DNA from: Beijerinckiaceae bacterium
GTDB lineage: Bacteria > Pseudomonadota > Alphaproteobacteria > Rhizobiales > Beijerinckiaceae
Direction: 5' to 3'
Length of the DNA: 64,000 bases
NCBI GenBank assembly: GCA_021324915.1
Contig: JAJPIC010000017.1
Coordinates: 1 to 64,000 of the forward strand
Shown: piece by piece, positions 16,598 through 25,218 of the stretch
Position numbering within the stretch: position 1 is the first letter of the stretch
Layout of the letters: each line of letters begins with the position of its first letter
The notes under the pieces: generated by a model
What the model saw: only the letters and a program-made list of their open reading frames with translations
Told to the model about the DNA's origin: nothing
Databases searched by the model: none
Position numbers and translations under genes: made by a program

Positions 16598-17899
16598 ATG
16601 ACAACGGATCTCGAAAAGCAGGCGAAAGAGCGCGGCATAAAATATTTTCTGATTTCGTTTACCGACTTGTTTGGCACTCAGCGCTCGAAGCTCGTGCCTG
16701 CCGAGGCGATCAATGAAATGGCCAAGACGGGTGCCGGTTTCGCCGGCTTCGCCACTTGGCTCGACATGACGCCGGCGGATCCCGATACGTTCGTCATTCC
16801 CGATCCTTCGAGCCTCATTCAGCTTCCGTGGAGAAAGGAAGTCGGCTGGTTCGCCGGCGATCCATGGATGAACGGGAAGGAAGTCGAGCACGCGCCGCGC
16901 AACGTGTTGCGCCGGCAGATCGCCGCGGCCGCCGAGCAAGGCTTGCAGATGAAGAGCGGCGTCGAGTGCGAATTCTTTCTGGTCGGGCCGGAAGGCGATT
17001 GTGTTTCCGATCCGGCCGACAGACAGTCGAAGCCCTGTTACGACCAGTCGGCTCTCATGCGCCGCTATGACGTGATCGCCGAAATCTGCGACAGCATGTT
17101 GGAATTGGGCTGGAAGCCCTACCAGAACGACCACGAGGACGCGAACGGCCAGTTCGAGATGAACTGGGACTATGACGATGCGCTCGTCACGGCCGACCGG
17201 CACTCCTTTTTCAAATACATGGTGAGGTCGATTGCCGAGAAACACGGGCTGCGCGCGACCTTCATGCCGAAGCCCTTCACCAATCTGACCGGCAGCGGCT
17301 GCCATGCCCATGTCTCGCTCTGGAAGGACGGAAAGAACGTCTTCTCCGACAAGAAGGGTGAACTCGGAATTTCGGCGCTCGGCTATCAATTCCTCGGCGG
17401 CATTCTCGCCAGTGCCGAATCCTTGGCCGCTCTGACCAATCCGACGGTCAACAGCTATAAGCGGATCAATGCGCCCGTGACGCTATCAGGCGCCACTTGG
17501 TCACCGAACACGGTGACTTATACCGGCAACAACCGCACGCACATGATCCGCATTCCCGACGAGGGCCGGTTCGAAGTGCGGCTCGCCGATGGCGCGGTGA
17601 ACCCCTATCTGCTGCAGGCGGCATTGCTTGCTGCCGGTCTCGACGGCATCAAACATGCGCGCGATCCCGGCAAGCGGCTCGACATCAATATGTATACCCA
17701 CGGCCACTTGGTCGAAGGGGCGAAGAAACTGCCGCTCAACCTCCTCGATGCGGTACGTGCCTTCGAACGCTCCACGGTCTTCAAACACGCGTTCGGCACT
17801 GAATTCGTCAATGCCTATGTGAAACTGAAGACCGAAAGCTGGAACGAATATACGCGCCACCTCTCCAAGTGGGAGCTTGAAACGACGCTCGATTGCTAG
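16598..17899 (+). CDS. gmaS: gamma-glutamylmethylamide synthetase (glutamine synthetase-like, GlnT/GmaS)
   Basis: A 433-residue glutamine synthetase relative. ATG at 16598 follows GGGAGGAAG; an open frame runs further upstream into mgsC without meaning. It starts like GmaS/GlnT proteins (GIKYFLISFTDLFGTQRSKL) and has catalytic-domain marks: VECEFFLVG, NDHEDANGQFEMNW, NLTGSGCHAHVSLW, NPTVNSYKRINAPVT and GNNRTHMIRIPDEGRFEVR. It should ligate methylamine to glutamate using ATP. GlnT of rhizobia is closely related, so specificity rests on the adjacent mgs and mgd genes. Its last 35 bases are duplicated just downstream. Confidence 0.88.
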   Translation: MTTDLEKQAKERGIKYFLISFTDLFGTQRSKLVPAEAINEMAKTGAGFAGFATWLDMTPADPDTFVIPDPSSLIQLPWRKEVGWFAGDPWMNGKEVEHAPRNVLRRQIAAAAEQGLQMKSGVECEFFLVGPEGDCVSDPADRQSKPCYDQSALMRRYDVIAEICDSMLELGWKPYQNDHEDANGQFEMNWDYDDALVTADRHSFFKYMVRSIAEKHGLRATFMPKPFTNLTGSGCHAHVSLWKDGKNVFSDKKGELGISALGYQFLGGILASAESLAALTNPTVNSYKRINAPVTLSGATWSPNTVTYTGNNRTHMIRIPDEGRFEVRLADGAVNPYLLQAALLAAGLDGIKHARDPGKRLDINMYTHGHLVEGAKKLPLNLLDAVRAFERSTVFKHAFGTEFVNAYVKLKTESWNEYTRHLSKWELETTLDC

Positions 17900-17967
17900 T
17901 TCGCGCTATCGGCTATCGCCTACTTGAGCGCACTCCAAGTGGGAGCTGGAAACGACGCTCGATTGCT
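17863..17967 (+). repeat. direct duplication of the gmaS 3' end
   Basis: The 35 bases 17863-17897 (the last codons of gmaS) recur at 17933-17967 with one substitution, 70 bases apart. The intervening sequence holds the gmaS stop at 17897-17899. The second copy is noncoding. It looks like a recent local duplication, perhaps by replication slippage. Confidence 0.9.
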
Positions 17968-18026
17968 GGAGCATCGATCCAATGTTCGATAACTAAAGCC
18001 CGTCTCGTCCCCGACGAGCAAACCTG

Positions 18027-18055
18027 GAGGCAGTCCCCGCGGACTGCCTCTTTTT
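18027..18055 (+). terminator. intrinsic terminator of the mgs-gmaS operon
   Basis: Perfect 10-bp stem GAGGCAGTCC / GGACTGCCTC, four-base loop, then five T followed by ATT. It lies 128 bases after the gmaS stop and 48 bases before the marR promoter. Confidence 0.93.
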
Positions 18056-18102
18056 ATTGTCTGCCTCTTTATTATTGGCGGCCTCGCCTCGACTTGGTCC
18101 TA

Positions 18103-18131
18103 TTGACAGCATGCTGCTATTTAGACAGAAT
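18103..18131 (+). promoter_or_regulatory. marR promoter with palindromic operator; possibly leaderless
   Basis: TTGACA (18103-18108), 17 bases, then CAGAAT (18126-18131). The palindrome CAGCATGCTG (18107-18116) lies in the spacer and could bind the MarR product itself. The marR ATG begins only 8 bases after the -10, and no ribosome binding site is visible, so the transcript may start at or near the initiation codon. Confidence 0.5.
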
Positions 18132-18138
18132 ACTGCCC

Positions 18139-18600
18139 ATGGAAAATGCGCGTTTACGACCCGTCGACGAGCTGGTCCTGATGGTCTTTCGCCTCAACGG
18201 CAGCCTGATCGATGCCGGCAGCCGGCTTGTCGAGGATATTGGATTGACGCCCGCCTGGTGGCAGGTCCTGGGCGCGCTGGCTCTGGCCCGCATGCCGCTG
18301 ACGGTCCCGCAGATCGCCCGCAACATGGGATTGGCGCGTCAATCGGTTCAGCGCGTGGTCGATCTTCTGCTCGAAAAGGAGTTCGTGCAGCTGAAGGACA
18401 ATCCGCATCACCGGCGCGCCAAGCTCGTTGCCCTATCGGGCGAAGGCGCCCGCGTTTTTGAGCAAGCGCAGAAGCGCCAGCGCCCCTGGGCAGAGCGGAT
18501 TGCGGCAGGCCTATCTCGCGACCGGATCGAAGCCGCGGTCGCCGTGCTCAAACACCTCGACCGGAGTCTGGCGGCCGAGAAGGAGGCAAGTCATGATTGA
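18139..18600 (+). CDS. MarR family transcriptional regulator
   Basis: A 153-residue winged-helix regulator. The MarR core is clear: LTPAWWQVLGALALARMPLT, then VPQIARNMGLARQSVQRVVD (recognition helix) and EFVQLKDNPHHRRAKLVALS (wing). The ATG at 18139 is chosen because homologous sequence begins there; the frame is open further upstream but through the terminator. Its stop overlaps the next gene by 8 bases, so the two form an operon. MarR proteins usually bind small ligands and repress neighbouring genes; the partner gene and the flanking mgs/mgd operons are the natural targets (inference). Confidence 0.9.
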   Translation: MENARLRPVDELVLMVFRLNGSLIDAGSRLVEDIGLTPAWWQVLGALALARMPLTVPQIARNMGLARQSVQRVVDLLLEKEFVQLKDNPHHRRAKLVALSGEGARVFEQAQKRQRPWAERIAAGLSRDRIEAAVAVLKHLDRSLAAEKEASHD

Positions 18601-18964
18601 GTTCAGGGAGCTCGATGAGATCGTCTCGATCCGCGACCAATTGCAGGAGGACTCGGACGAGCCGGTCGTCTTGATCAATCTGTTCCATGTCCCTCCGGGA
18701 GGCGCGGACGAGCTCGTCAAAGCGTGGGAAGACGACGCGCGCTATTTCAAAGGGCAGCCCGGGTTCATCTCCACCCAGCTGCATCGCGGCACATCGGGCA
18801 GCGGCACTTTCCTCAACTATGCCATCTGGGAAACGGTCGGCGCGTTCAGGACGGCTTTCAGCAATCCGGCCTTTCAGTCGAAACTCGCCGCCTATCCCGA
18901 GGGGACGATCGCCTCGCCTCACCTCTTTCGCAAGCTGGCGGTCGACGGGATTTGCGTCGGCTAG
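18593..18964 (+). CDS. antibiotic biosynthesis monooxygenase (ABM) domain protein
   Basis: A 123-residue protein. ATG at 18593 has AGGAGG 5 bases upstream and lies inside the end of marR. Residues ~23-110 form a ferredoxin-like ABM fold: PVVLINLFHVPPGGADELVK, DDARYFKGQPGFISTQLHRG, NYAIWETVGAFRTAF. ABM proteins act as small monooxygenases, haem-degrading enzymes or aldehyde/quinone-handling factors; no catalytic signature decides. It is cotranscribed with MarR between the two halves of the methylamine locus. Its job there is unknown. Confidence 0.8.
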   Translation: MIEFRELDEIVSIRDQLQEDSDEPVVLINLFHVPPGGADELVKAWEDDARYFKGQPGFISTQLHRGTSGSGTFLNYAIWETVGAFRTAFSNPAFQSKLAAYPEGTIASPHLFRKLAVDGICVG

Positions 18965-18970
18965 CAATCT

Positions 18971-19052
18971 CGTTGCGAGGAGCCCGCCGGCGACGGAACA
19001 TCCAGTGTTCGCATTGGCCCCTTGGATTGCTTCGCTTCGTTCGCAATGACGG
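18971..19052. repeat. dispersed intergenic repeat, copy A
   Basis: Begins CGTTGCGAGGAG and ends GGATTGCTTCGCTTCGTTCGCAATGACGG in two parts (the latter 19024-19052), with inverted arms (TTGCGA / CGCAA). The same type of element recurs at 37661-37741 and 54980-55072. It fills the gap between the ABM gene and the convergent mgdD. Confidence 0.7.
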
Positions 19053-19058
19053 TGCCGC

Positions 19059-19649
19059 CTACCGCGGCGGCACGACCCGCAGGCCGAATTCGGCAGCGCT
19101 CTCTTGCAGCCAATGCGCGAAAGAATCGGCAAGGCTGCGAAACACCGCGATCTCGTAAATCGGAGCCGCATCGATCTGCCAGATGATCACACCGAGATGC
19201 GCGCAGCTTGTCGAGGCCGCGTCGCCCGGCTGAAAGGCGCGCGGATGGAGATCGACGCCGATGCCCTTCTCGAGCGTTGCGCGAACCTTCGGCCCGGTCA
19301 GGCGCAGGACCGCGTAGCCGCTCGATTGATCGCTGATCGCCGCCGCCTCGCCGAGCGCCTCGCGCAATTTCGGGGTCAGCCCGGAGGCTTCGCTGAGGGC
19401 CAGCCAGCTGCGCGGCCCGGTCGCGACGAAGGCAAGATCATTGGCCGCGCTGCGCTTCGGGCCGGGAAGAAGGGCGAGCCCAAAGGCCGATTTGAGCCGC
19501 GCGGCAATATCCGAATTTCCCGCACGCGCGATGACGGTGGCCATCTGCAAATTTCGACGCTCGCTCACCTGCACGCCATCGCCGGCGCCCGCGTCTTTGA
19601 GCGAAGCTTCGAAGGGCGACTTCAATTCGAGCGCGATCGCCTCAGACAT
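19059..19649 (-). CDS. mgdD: N-methylglutamate dehydrogenase subunit D (sarcosine oxidase gamma-type)
   Basis: A 196-residue SoxG-type protein. The ATG at 19649 overlaps the end of mgdC by 8 bases, and GGAG lies 9 bases upstream. Characteristic segments: RRNLQMATVIARAGN near the N terminus, GPRSWLALSE, SDQSSGYAVLRLTGP and CAHLGVIIWQID, with FRSLADSFAHWL near the end. In heterotetrameric sarcosine oxidases the gamma subunit is structural and lines the folate-binding cavity. Here it is the last gene of the mgdABCD operon. Confidence 0.88.
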   Translation of the reverse strand: MSEAIALELKSPFEASLKDAGAGDGVQVSERRNLQMATVIARAGNSDIAARLKSAFGLALLPGPKRSAANDLAFVATGPRSWLALSEASGLTPKLREALGEAAAISDQSSGYAVLRLTGPKVRATLEKGIGVDLHPRAFQPGDAASTSCAHLGVIIWQIDAAPIYEIAVFRSLADSFAHWLQESAAEFGLRVVPPR

Positions 19650-22611
19650 GGAGTCTTGCTCCTTCCGGATCGACGAAGACGGGCGAACAAATCTCGACTT
19701 CGACATCGCCGCCGCGCACGGGATCATAGGCGCGCACGCGCTCGCCGATCCGCGCCGGGCCGCGTTTGATGAGGCCGAGGCCGATCCAAGAGCCGACATG
19801 CGGCGAGAACGCCACCGAAGTCATATAGCCTTCGCCGTTTTCGACACTCGGGGTGATGCCCAGCGGGACGAAATGCGCGCCGGAGCGCAGCCTTTGGGCG
19901 GAATCGACCGGCTTGAAGCCGGCGAGCGTCGGGCGCTCAGGATCGGTCAGGGCGGGGCGACGCGCGAGCACGCGGCCGATGAAATCTTTTTTGGTCGACA
20001 ACATCCGGCCGAGCCCGAGATCGGCGGCGGTCGTTTGGCCATTGAGCTCGCCGACCGAGACGTGGCCCTTTTCGATACGCAACACGCCGAGCGCCTCGGT
20101 TCCATAAGGGGCGACCCCCAAGGACGCGCCGGCGCGCATCAATTCGCGCAGAAGCGCCTCCCCGTAATCGGCCGGCACCGCAATCTCATAGGCGAGCTCG
20201 CCCGAGAAGGAGAGGCGGAAGAGCCGCATCGGCACGTTCGCCCAAGTGAACTCGACGCAGGCCATATAGGGAAAGGCCTCGTTCGAAAGATCGAGCGCAT
20301 CGCCCAACAGATTCTGCAGAAGCACGCGCGCTTTCGGACCCGCAACCGCGTATTGCGTCCATTGCTCGGTCACCGAGACCATGGCGACGTCGAGCTCGGG
20401 CCAGTGCACCTGGTGGCAGAATTCGAGATGTTGCATCACTTTCGCGGCATTGCCGGTCGTCGTCGACATCACGTAATGATCGGAGGCAAGCCGGGCGGTC
20501 GTGCCGTCATCGAGCACGAATCCATCTTCGCGGAGCATCAATCCGTAGCGCGCCTTGCCCACTGCGAGGCTCGAGAACATGTTGACGTAGACACGGTCGA
20601 GAAAGATCCCGGCATCGCGCCCTTGAATGTCGATCTTGCCGAGGGTCGAGACATCGCAGACGCCGACCGCGGCGCGCACTGTCTTGGCTTCACGCGTGAC
20701 GCTTTCGAGCCAGTCCTTTTCGCCCGGCTTCGTGAACCAGCGCGGCCGATGCCATTGGCCGGCGTCGACCATGCTGGCACCATTGGCAAGCGCCCACTCA
20801 TGGCCGGCCGGATAGCGCGTCGGCTTGAAATGCGCACCGACGTGGGGGCCGGCCAGCGCGCCAATCGCAATCGGAACATGCGGCGGACGGGTGCGGGTCG
20901 TGCCGACCTCGGCCACCGCGCGGCCGACCAAGTCCGCCATGAGCGCGTGACCGTTGATGTTCGAAGTCTTCCCCTGGTCCGTCGCCATGCCGAGCGTCGT
21001 GTAGCGCTTCAAATGTTCGACGGCGCGAAAACCTTCGCGATGCGCGATCTCGACGTCTTTCGACGTCACGTCGTTCTGCAAATCGACGAAAGCCTTATGG
21101 CGCGATTGGGCGACATGCCACAAGGGCTTGACTTCGATTGCCTCGTCGGCAACGCGCGGCGCGGGTTGCGCGGAAGCGGAGAAGCCGAGATCAGTGGCCG
21201 CGACTGCGCCGCAGGCCGCGCCCTTGGCGAGACATTCGGCAAGCTTATACTGGCCGGCCGCGGCGCCCGCGACAGCCATGCCGGACGGCAGCTCGCCCGG
21301 AACGAAAGCGCCGATCTCGTCCGACCAGCGCGGCCTGCCGCCAAGATGGGTGCTGAGCCCGATCTGCGGATTGAAGCCGCCCGAGACGGCAAGCGTATCG
21401 ACGTCGAAAGTGAGCTTGCTGCCGCTCTTGAGAACCTCGATCGCTTGCAAGCTGCGGCCGCCCTTCGTGTCGGTGACCACGGCATCGAGCAGAATGCGCG
21501 TGCCGGCGCGCGCAATCGGCTTCATCAGCCACTCGGCGACGTTCGCGCGCGGATCGATGACGATCTCAATGGGGATCTCGGCGCGTATGAGATCTTCTGC
21601 CGTTTTCCAGCCGTCGTCGGTCGTGGTGAACAAGGCGACCCGGCCGGGGGCGACGGCAAAGCGATTGACGTAAGCCCGCAGCGCCGAGGCAAGCATGACT
21701 CCCGGACGATCATTGCCGCCGAAGACGATCGGCCGTTCGAGCGCGCCCATTGCGGTGATCGCGCGGCGCGCCACGATCTGCCATACGCGCTGACGCGGCT
21801 GGTGCACCGGCGGCTGCGGCAGATGGTCGGCGACCCTTTCGAGGGCGCCGTAAACGCCGCCGTCATAGACCCCGAACACGCTCGTGCGGCGGAAGATGCG
21901 CACTTCGGGCAGCGCGGTGAGTTCCGCCTCGGCCTGCTCCGCCCATTGCGTCCCGGTCTCGCCGTCGATCTGATAATGATCGGCGAGAAGCCGCCCGCCG
22001 AGGCGGAAATCCTCCTCGCAGAGGATCACGCGCGCCCCGGCCCGGCCCGCCGCTAAAGCTGCCGAGAGCCCGGCAGGCCCGGCGCCGATGATAAGCACAT
22101 CGCAATAGGCCGTCGCATGTTCATAACGGTCTGGATCCGGCAGCCCGCTCGCCGCGCCAAGCCCAGCCGCGCGACGGATCAGCGGCTCGTAGACCTTCTC
22201 CCAAAAGGCCGCCGGCCACATGAAGGTCTTATAATAGAAGCCGCCGACGAACAGCGGCGCGAAAAGCTGGTTCACGGCCTGCAAATCGAAATCGAGCGAA
22301 GGCCAGCAGTTCTGGCTCGTCGCTTCGAGCCCGCCATAGAGCTCGACCGTCGTCGCCTTTGTATTGGGTTCGCGCCGCGCCCCGCTCCGCAAGGTGATGA
22401 GCGCATTCGGCTCTTCGGCGCCGGTGGTGAAAATACCGCGCGGCCGATGATATTTGAACGAACGCCCGACGAGCTTGACGCCATTCGCGAGCAGCGCTGA
22501 GGCAAGCGTGTCGCCTGCAAAACCACGATAGGTCTTGCCGTCGAACCGGAACGAAAGCGGCTTGCCCCTATCGATGAGACCGCCACTCGAAAGGCGCTGG
22601 GAATTCGTCAT
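19642..22611 (-). CDS. mgdC: N-methylglutamate dehydrogenase subunit C (sarcosine oxidase alpha-type)
   Basis: A 989-residue flavoprotein. ATG at 22611 follows GGGGAGG and overlaps the mgdB stop. Domains: an N-terminal ferredoxin-like part (SFRFDGKTYRGFAGDTLASA, residues ~19-38); an FAD/NAD Rossmann site CDVLIIGAGPAGLSAALAAG (~170-190); a central FAD-dependent portion; and a C-terminal GcvT-like aminomethyltransferase fold (~600-989; DVSTLGKIDIQGRDAG, then ELAYEIAVPADYG). The last domain should bind tetrahydrofolate and take up the methyl-derived carbon as methylene-THF. Sarcosine oxidase is the alternative; the neighbouring gmaS and mgs genes favour N-methylglutamate. Confidence 0.9.
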   Translation of the reverse strand: MTNSQRLSSGGLIDRGKPLSFRFDGKTYRGFAGDTLASALLANGVKLVGRSFKYHRPRGIFTTGAEEPNALITLRSGARREPNTKATTVELYGGLEATSQNCWPSLDFDLQAVNQLFAPLFVGGFYYKTFMWPAAFWEKVYEPLIRRAAGLGAASGLPDPDRYEHATAYCDVLIIGAGPAGLSAALAAGRAGARVILCEEDFRLGGRLLADHYQIDGETGTQWAEQAEAELTALPEVRIFRRTSVFGVYDGGVYGALERVADHLPQPPVHQPRQRVWQIVARRAITAMGALERPIVFGGNDRPGVMLASALRAYVNRFAVAPGRVALFTTTDDGWKTAEDLIRAEIPIEIVIDPRANVAEWLMKPIARAGTRILLDAVVTDTKGGRSLQAIEVLKSGSKLTFDVDTLAVSGGFNPQIGLSTHLGGRPRWSDEIGAFVPGELPSGMAVAGAAAGQYKLAECLAKGAACGAVAATDLGFSASAQPAPRVADEAIEVKPLWHVAQSRHKAFVDLQNDVTSKDVEIAHREGFRAVEHLKRYTTLGMATDQGKTSNINGHALMADLVGRAVAEVGTTRTRPPHVPIAIGALAGPHVGAHFKPTRYPAGHEWALANGASMVDAGQWHRPRWFTKPGEKDWLESVTREAKTVRAAVGVCDVSTLGKIDIQGRDAGIFLDRVYVNMFSSLAVGKARYGLMLREDGFVLDDGTTARLASDHYVMSTTTGNAAKVMQHLEFCHQVHWPELDVAMVSVTEQWTQYAVAGPKARVLLQNLLGDALDLSNEAFPYMACVEFTWANVPMRLFRLSFSGELAYEIAVPADYGEALLRELMRAGASLGVAPYGTEALGVLRIEKGHVSVGELNGQTTAADLGLGRMLSTKKDFIGRVLARRPALTDPERPTLAGFKPVDSAQRLRSGAHFVPLGITPSVENGEGYMTSVAFSPHVGSWIGLGLIKRGPARIGERVRAYDPVRGGDVEVEICSPVFVDPEGARLHV

Positions 22612-22868
22612 TGCGCGCCTCCCCTTGCCAGAACCGCGCTTTCGATCTCGTGGGTGCGGGTATCGCGCGCGACTTTCAGCCACGAGCGGCAGCCTTGCGC
22701 GTGGTACCAAAGTTCCTGGTTCACTCCGGCCGGATTGTCGCGCAAATAGACGTAGTCGAAGATTTGCGCTTCGGGCGCATCGGCGGGGGGCCGGCTCATC
22801 GAGGCTTCGCCGATCGTGACGAATTCGGAGGAATCGCGGAGACCGCAGAAGGGGCAGGGAATGCGCAT
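22608..22868 (-). CDS. mgdB: N-methylglutamate dehydrogenase subunit B (sarcosine oxidase delta-type)
   Basis: An 86-residue SoxD-type protein. It starts RIPCPFCGLRDSSEF; C5 and C8 with H56 and C60 in WYHAQGCRSW are the expected zinc ligands of the delta subunit. FDYVYLRDNPAG and THEI are family-conserved. The stop overlaps the mgdC start by 4 bases, and mgdA ends 4 bases before its start, so translation is coupled. Confidence 0.92.
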   Translation of the reverse strand: MRIPCPFCGLRDSSEFVTIGEASMSRPPADAPEAQIFDYVYLRDNPAGVNQELWYHAQGCRSWLKVARDTRTHEIESAVLARGGAQ

Positions 22869-22872
22869 GGCT

Positions 22873-24123
22873 TCAATGCAGATTGGGTTGTGCGCCTTGG
22901 CCCTTCTCGTCGAGAATGGCGCCGCGCGCGAAACGGTCGAGACGGAAGGCGCTCGCGGCGGGAAAAGGCTCGTCGCGGGCGATCAAATGGGCGAAGCACC
23001 AGCCGGCAGCAGGCGTCGCCTTGAAGCCGCCGTAGCACCAGCCCGCATTGAGGTAGAGACCCTCGATCGGCGTCTTGTCGATGATCGGCGAACCGTCCAT
23101 TGTCATGTCCATAATGCCGCCCCAGCCGCGCAAGAGGCGCAAGCGGCCGATCATCGGCATGATCGCCATGCCGCCCTCGCAGACATCTTGCACGACGGGA
23201 AGATTGCCGCGCTGCGCATAGGACTTATAGCCGTCGAGATCGCCGCCGAAGACGAGCCCGCCCTTGTCGGACTGGCTGATATAGAAATGCCCGGCACCGA
23301 AGGTGATGACATTGGGAATCAGCGGCTTCAAACCTTCCGACACGAAGGCTTGCAGCACATGGCTTTCGATCGGCAGGCGCAGGCCGGCCATTGCCGCAAC
23401 GCGCGATGAATTGCCGGCAACCGCGATGCCGATCTTCTTGGCGTGAATTTTCCCGCGGCTCGTCTCGACGCCAGCCACGCGGCCGTTTTCGACGACGAAG
23501 CCTTTGACTTCGCAATTCTGCACGATATCGACGCCGCGGTCGCTCGCACCGCGCGCATAGCCCCAGGCGACTGCATCGTGGCGCACGGTTCCCCCGCGGC
23601 GCTGAAGCAATCCGCCCTGGATCGGAAAACGCGCATCGTCGAAATTGAGAAATGGCAGCATGCGCCGCACCTGCTCGCGGTCGAGCAATTCCGCATCGAC
23701 GCCGCTGAGCCGCATTGCATTTCCGCGTCTGGCAAAGGCGTCGCGCTGCCCGTCCGAATGATAGAGATTGAGGACGCCGCGCTGGCTCACCATCGCATTG
23801 TAGTTGAAGTCCTGCTCGAGCCCCTCCCAGAGCTTCATCGACCATTCGTAAAAGCGGATATTCTCGGGCAACATGTAATTGGAGCGGACGATCGTCGTGT
23901 TGCGCCCGACATTGCCCGAACCGATCCAGCTCTTTTCGAGCACCGCGACATTGGTGAGACCGTGCTCTTTGGCGAGATAATAGGCTGTCGCCAGCCCATG
24001 CCCGCCTCCGCCGATGATGAGAATGTCGTAAGCCTGCTTCGGCTCGGCGTCGCGCCAAGTGGGCGTCCAGCCTTTGTGTCCGCCGAGCGCATTCCGCGCG
24101 AGGGAGAAGATGGAATAACGCAT
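22873..24123 (-). CDS. mgdA: N-methylglutamate dehydrogenase subunit A (sarcosine oxidase beta-type)
   Basis: A 416-residue FAD-dependent amine oxidoreductase. It opens MRYSIFSLARNALGGHKGW like SoxB proteins; the dinucleotide fold is YDILIIGGGGHGLATAYYLA (residues 32-51). RRGGTVRHDAVAWGYARG carries His182, at or near the position that binds FMN covalently in heterotetrameric sarcosine oxidases (inference from memory of that family). This subunit should oxidise the secondary amine N-methylglutamate. The ribosome binding site is weak (AGGGGAT). It is the first gene of the minus-strand mgd operon, divergent from the GlxA-type regulator 78 bases away. Confidence 0.92.
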   Translation of the reverse strand: MRYSIFSLARNALGGHKGWTPTWRDAEPKQAYDILIIGGGGHGLATAYYLAKEHGLTNVAVLEKSWIGSGNVGRNTTIVRSNYMLPENIRFYEWSMKLWEGLEQDFNYNAMVSQRGVLNLYHSDGQRDAFARRGNAMRLSGVDAELLDREQVRRMLPFLNFDDARFPIQGGLLQRRGGTVRHDAVAWGYARGASDRGVDIVQNCEVKGFVVENGRVAGVETSRGKIHAKKIGIAVAGNSSRVAAMAGLRLPIESHVLQAFVSEGLKPLIPNVITFGAGHFYISQSDKGGLVFGGDLDGYKSYAQRGNLPVVQDVCEGGMAIMPMIGRLRLLRGWGGIMDMTMDGSPIIDKTPIEGLYLNAGWCYGGFKATPAAGWCFAHLIARDEPFPAASAFRLDRFARGAILDEKGQGAQPNLH

Positions 24124-24201
24124 GGGCGCCAATCCCCTGCTTGACTTTGAGCCAGCATGGCGGGAGAAGAGCCGCAAGGCTTGCCTAAAAGCGTCATATC
24201 C

Positions 24202-25218
24202 ATGACCGAAAGCGACAAAGGACGGACACGCCGCATCGGATTTCTGCTGATCGACGGATTTGCGCTGATGTCCTTCGCTTCGGCGATCGAGCCGCTGCGG
24301 GCGGCCAATGTGCTTGCCGGACGCGCGCTCTACGATTGGGTGACGATCGGGATCGGCCGGCACGAGGTCATGGCCTCGAGCGGTTTTGCGGTGCGCGCCC
24401 AGCATCTTGCCGGCGCCGACATCGAACTCGACACGGTCTTCGTCTGCGCGGGCGGCAATCCGGCGACCTTTGCGGATGAGACGGCGCTCAACTGGCTGCG
24501 CCGGCTCGCCCGGCGCGGCGTGCGTATCGGCGGCGTCTCGGGCGGCCCGTTCATCCTCGCGCGGGCGGGTTTGCTCGCCGGCTATCGCTGCACGATTCAC
24601 TGGGAACATGTTCCGGCCTTCGTCGAGACCTATCCCGATCTCAACGTCCGGCGCTCGCTCTACGAGATCGATCGCGACCGCTTGACCTGCGCGGGCGGCG
24701 TCGCTGCCCTCGATATGATGCATGCGATGATCAGCGCCGAGCACGGCCGCGCGCTCGCCGACGAGATCGGCGAATGGTTCCTGCAAACCGAAGTGCGGCT
24801 CGGCACGGGCGCGCAGCGCCGCAGCCTGCAAGATCGCTACGATACGTCCAATGCGCGCCTCTTAACGGCGTTGGACCTCATCGAAACCCATATCGAGGAT
24901 CCGCTCGACCGGCGTGCGCTCTCGACCGCGGCGGGCGTTTCGGTGCGCCAGCTCGAGCGGCTCTTTGCAGCCCATCTCGGCAAGAGCCTCGAGAGGCATT
25001 ATCGCGACGTGCGGCTCGACCGCGCCCGCCTGCTCCTGCGGCAGACGACCCTCTCCGTCTCGGAAGTTGGCCTTGCCAGCGGCTTTCAAAGCGCGAGCCA
25101 TTTCTCACGCGCCTTCAAGGCTCGCTTCGGCCATGCGCCCGCCCTGGAAAGAGCCCGCCGCCATCCGGCGGGCGAAGGCGCCCAGCTCGCTAGGTTTGGT
25201 CGCGCTGATAGACGATGA
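24202..25218 (+). CDS. GlxA family AraC-type transcriptional regulator
   Basis: A 338-residue regulator: an N-terminal DJ-1/PfpI-like amidase-fold domain (RRIGFLLIDGFALMSFASAI, then GVSGGPFILARAGLLAGYRC, GGVAALDMMHAMIS) and a C-terminal AraC domain (DRRALSTAAGVSVRQLERLF; VSEVGLASGFQSASHFSRAF). GlxA-type regulators commonly activate glycine betaine, carnitine or methylamine catabolism. It is divergent from mgdA and probably controls that operon (inference). Two starts are possible: ATG 24202, used here to match homologues, or ATG 24157, which would leave only 33 bases to mgdA. Confidence 0.9.
   Translation: MTESDKGRTRRIGFLLIDGFALMSFASAIEPLRAANVLAGRALYDWVTIGIGRHEVMASSGFAVRAQHLAGADIELDTVFVCAGGNPATFADETALNWLRRLARRGVRIGGVSGGPFILARAGLLAGYRCTIHWEHVPAFVETYPDLNVRRSLYEIDRDRLTCAGGVAALDMMHAMISAEHGRALADEIGEWFLQTEVRLGTGAQRRSLQDRYDTSNARLLTALDLIETHIEDPLDRRALSTAAGVSVRQLERLFAAHLGKSLERHYRDVRLDRARLLLRQTTLSVSEVGLASGFQSASHFSRAFKARFGHAPALERARRHPAGEGAQLARFGRADRR

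Noticed and set aside
19441-22056. An 871-codon open frame on the plus strand
   Set aside because: It lies antisense to mgdC, which shows full family motifs. Its Arg/Ala/Asp/His-rich translation has no motif. It is a by-product of high GC.
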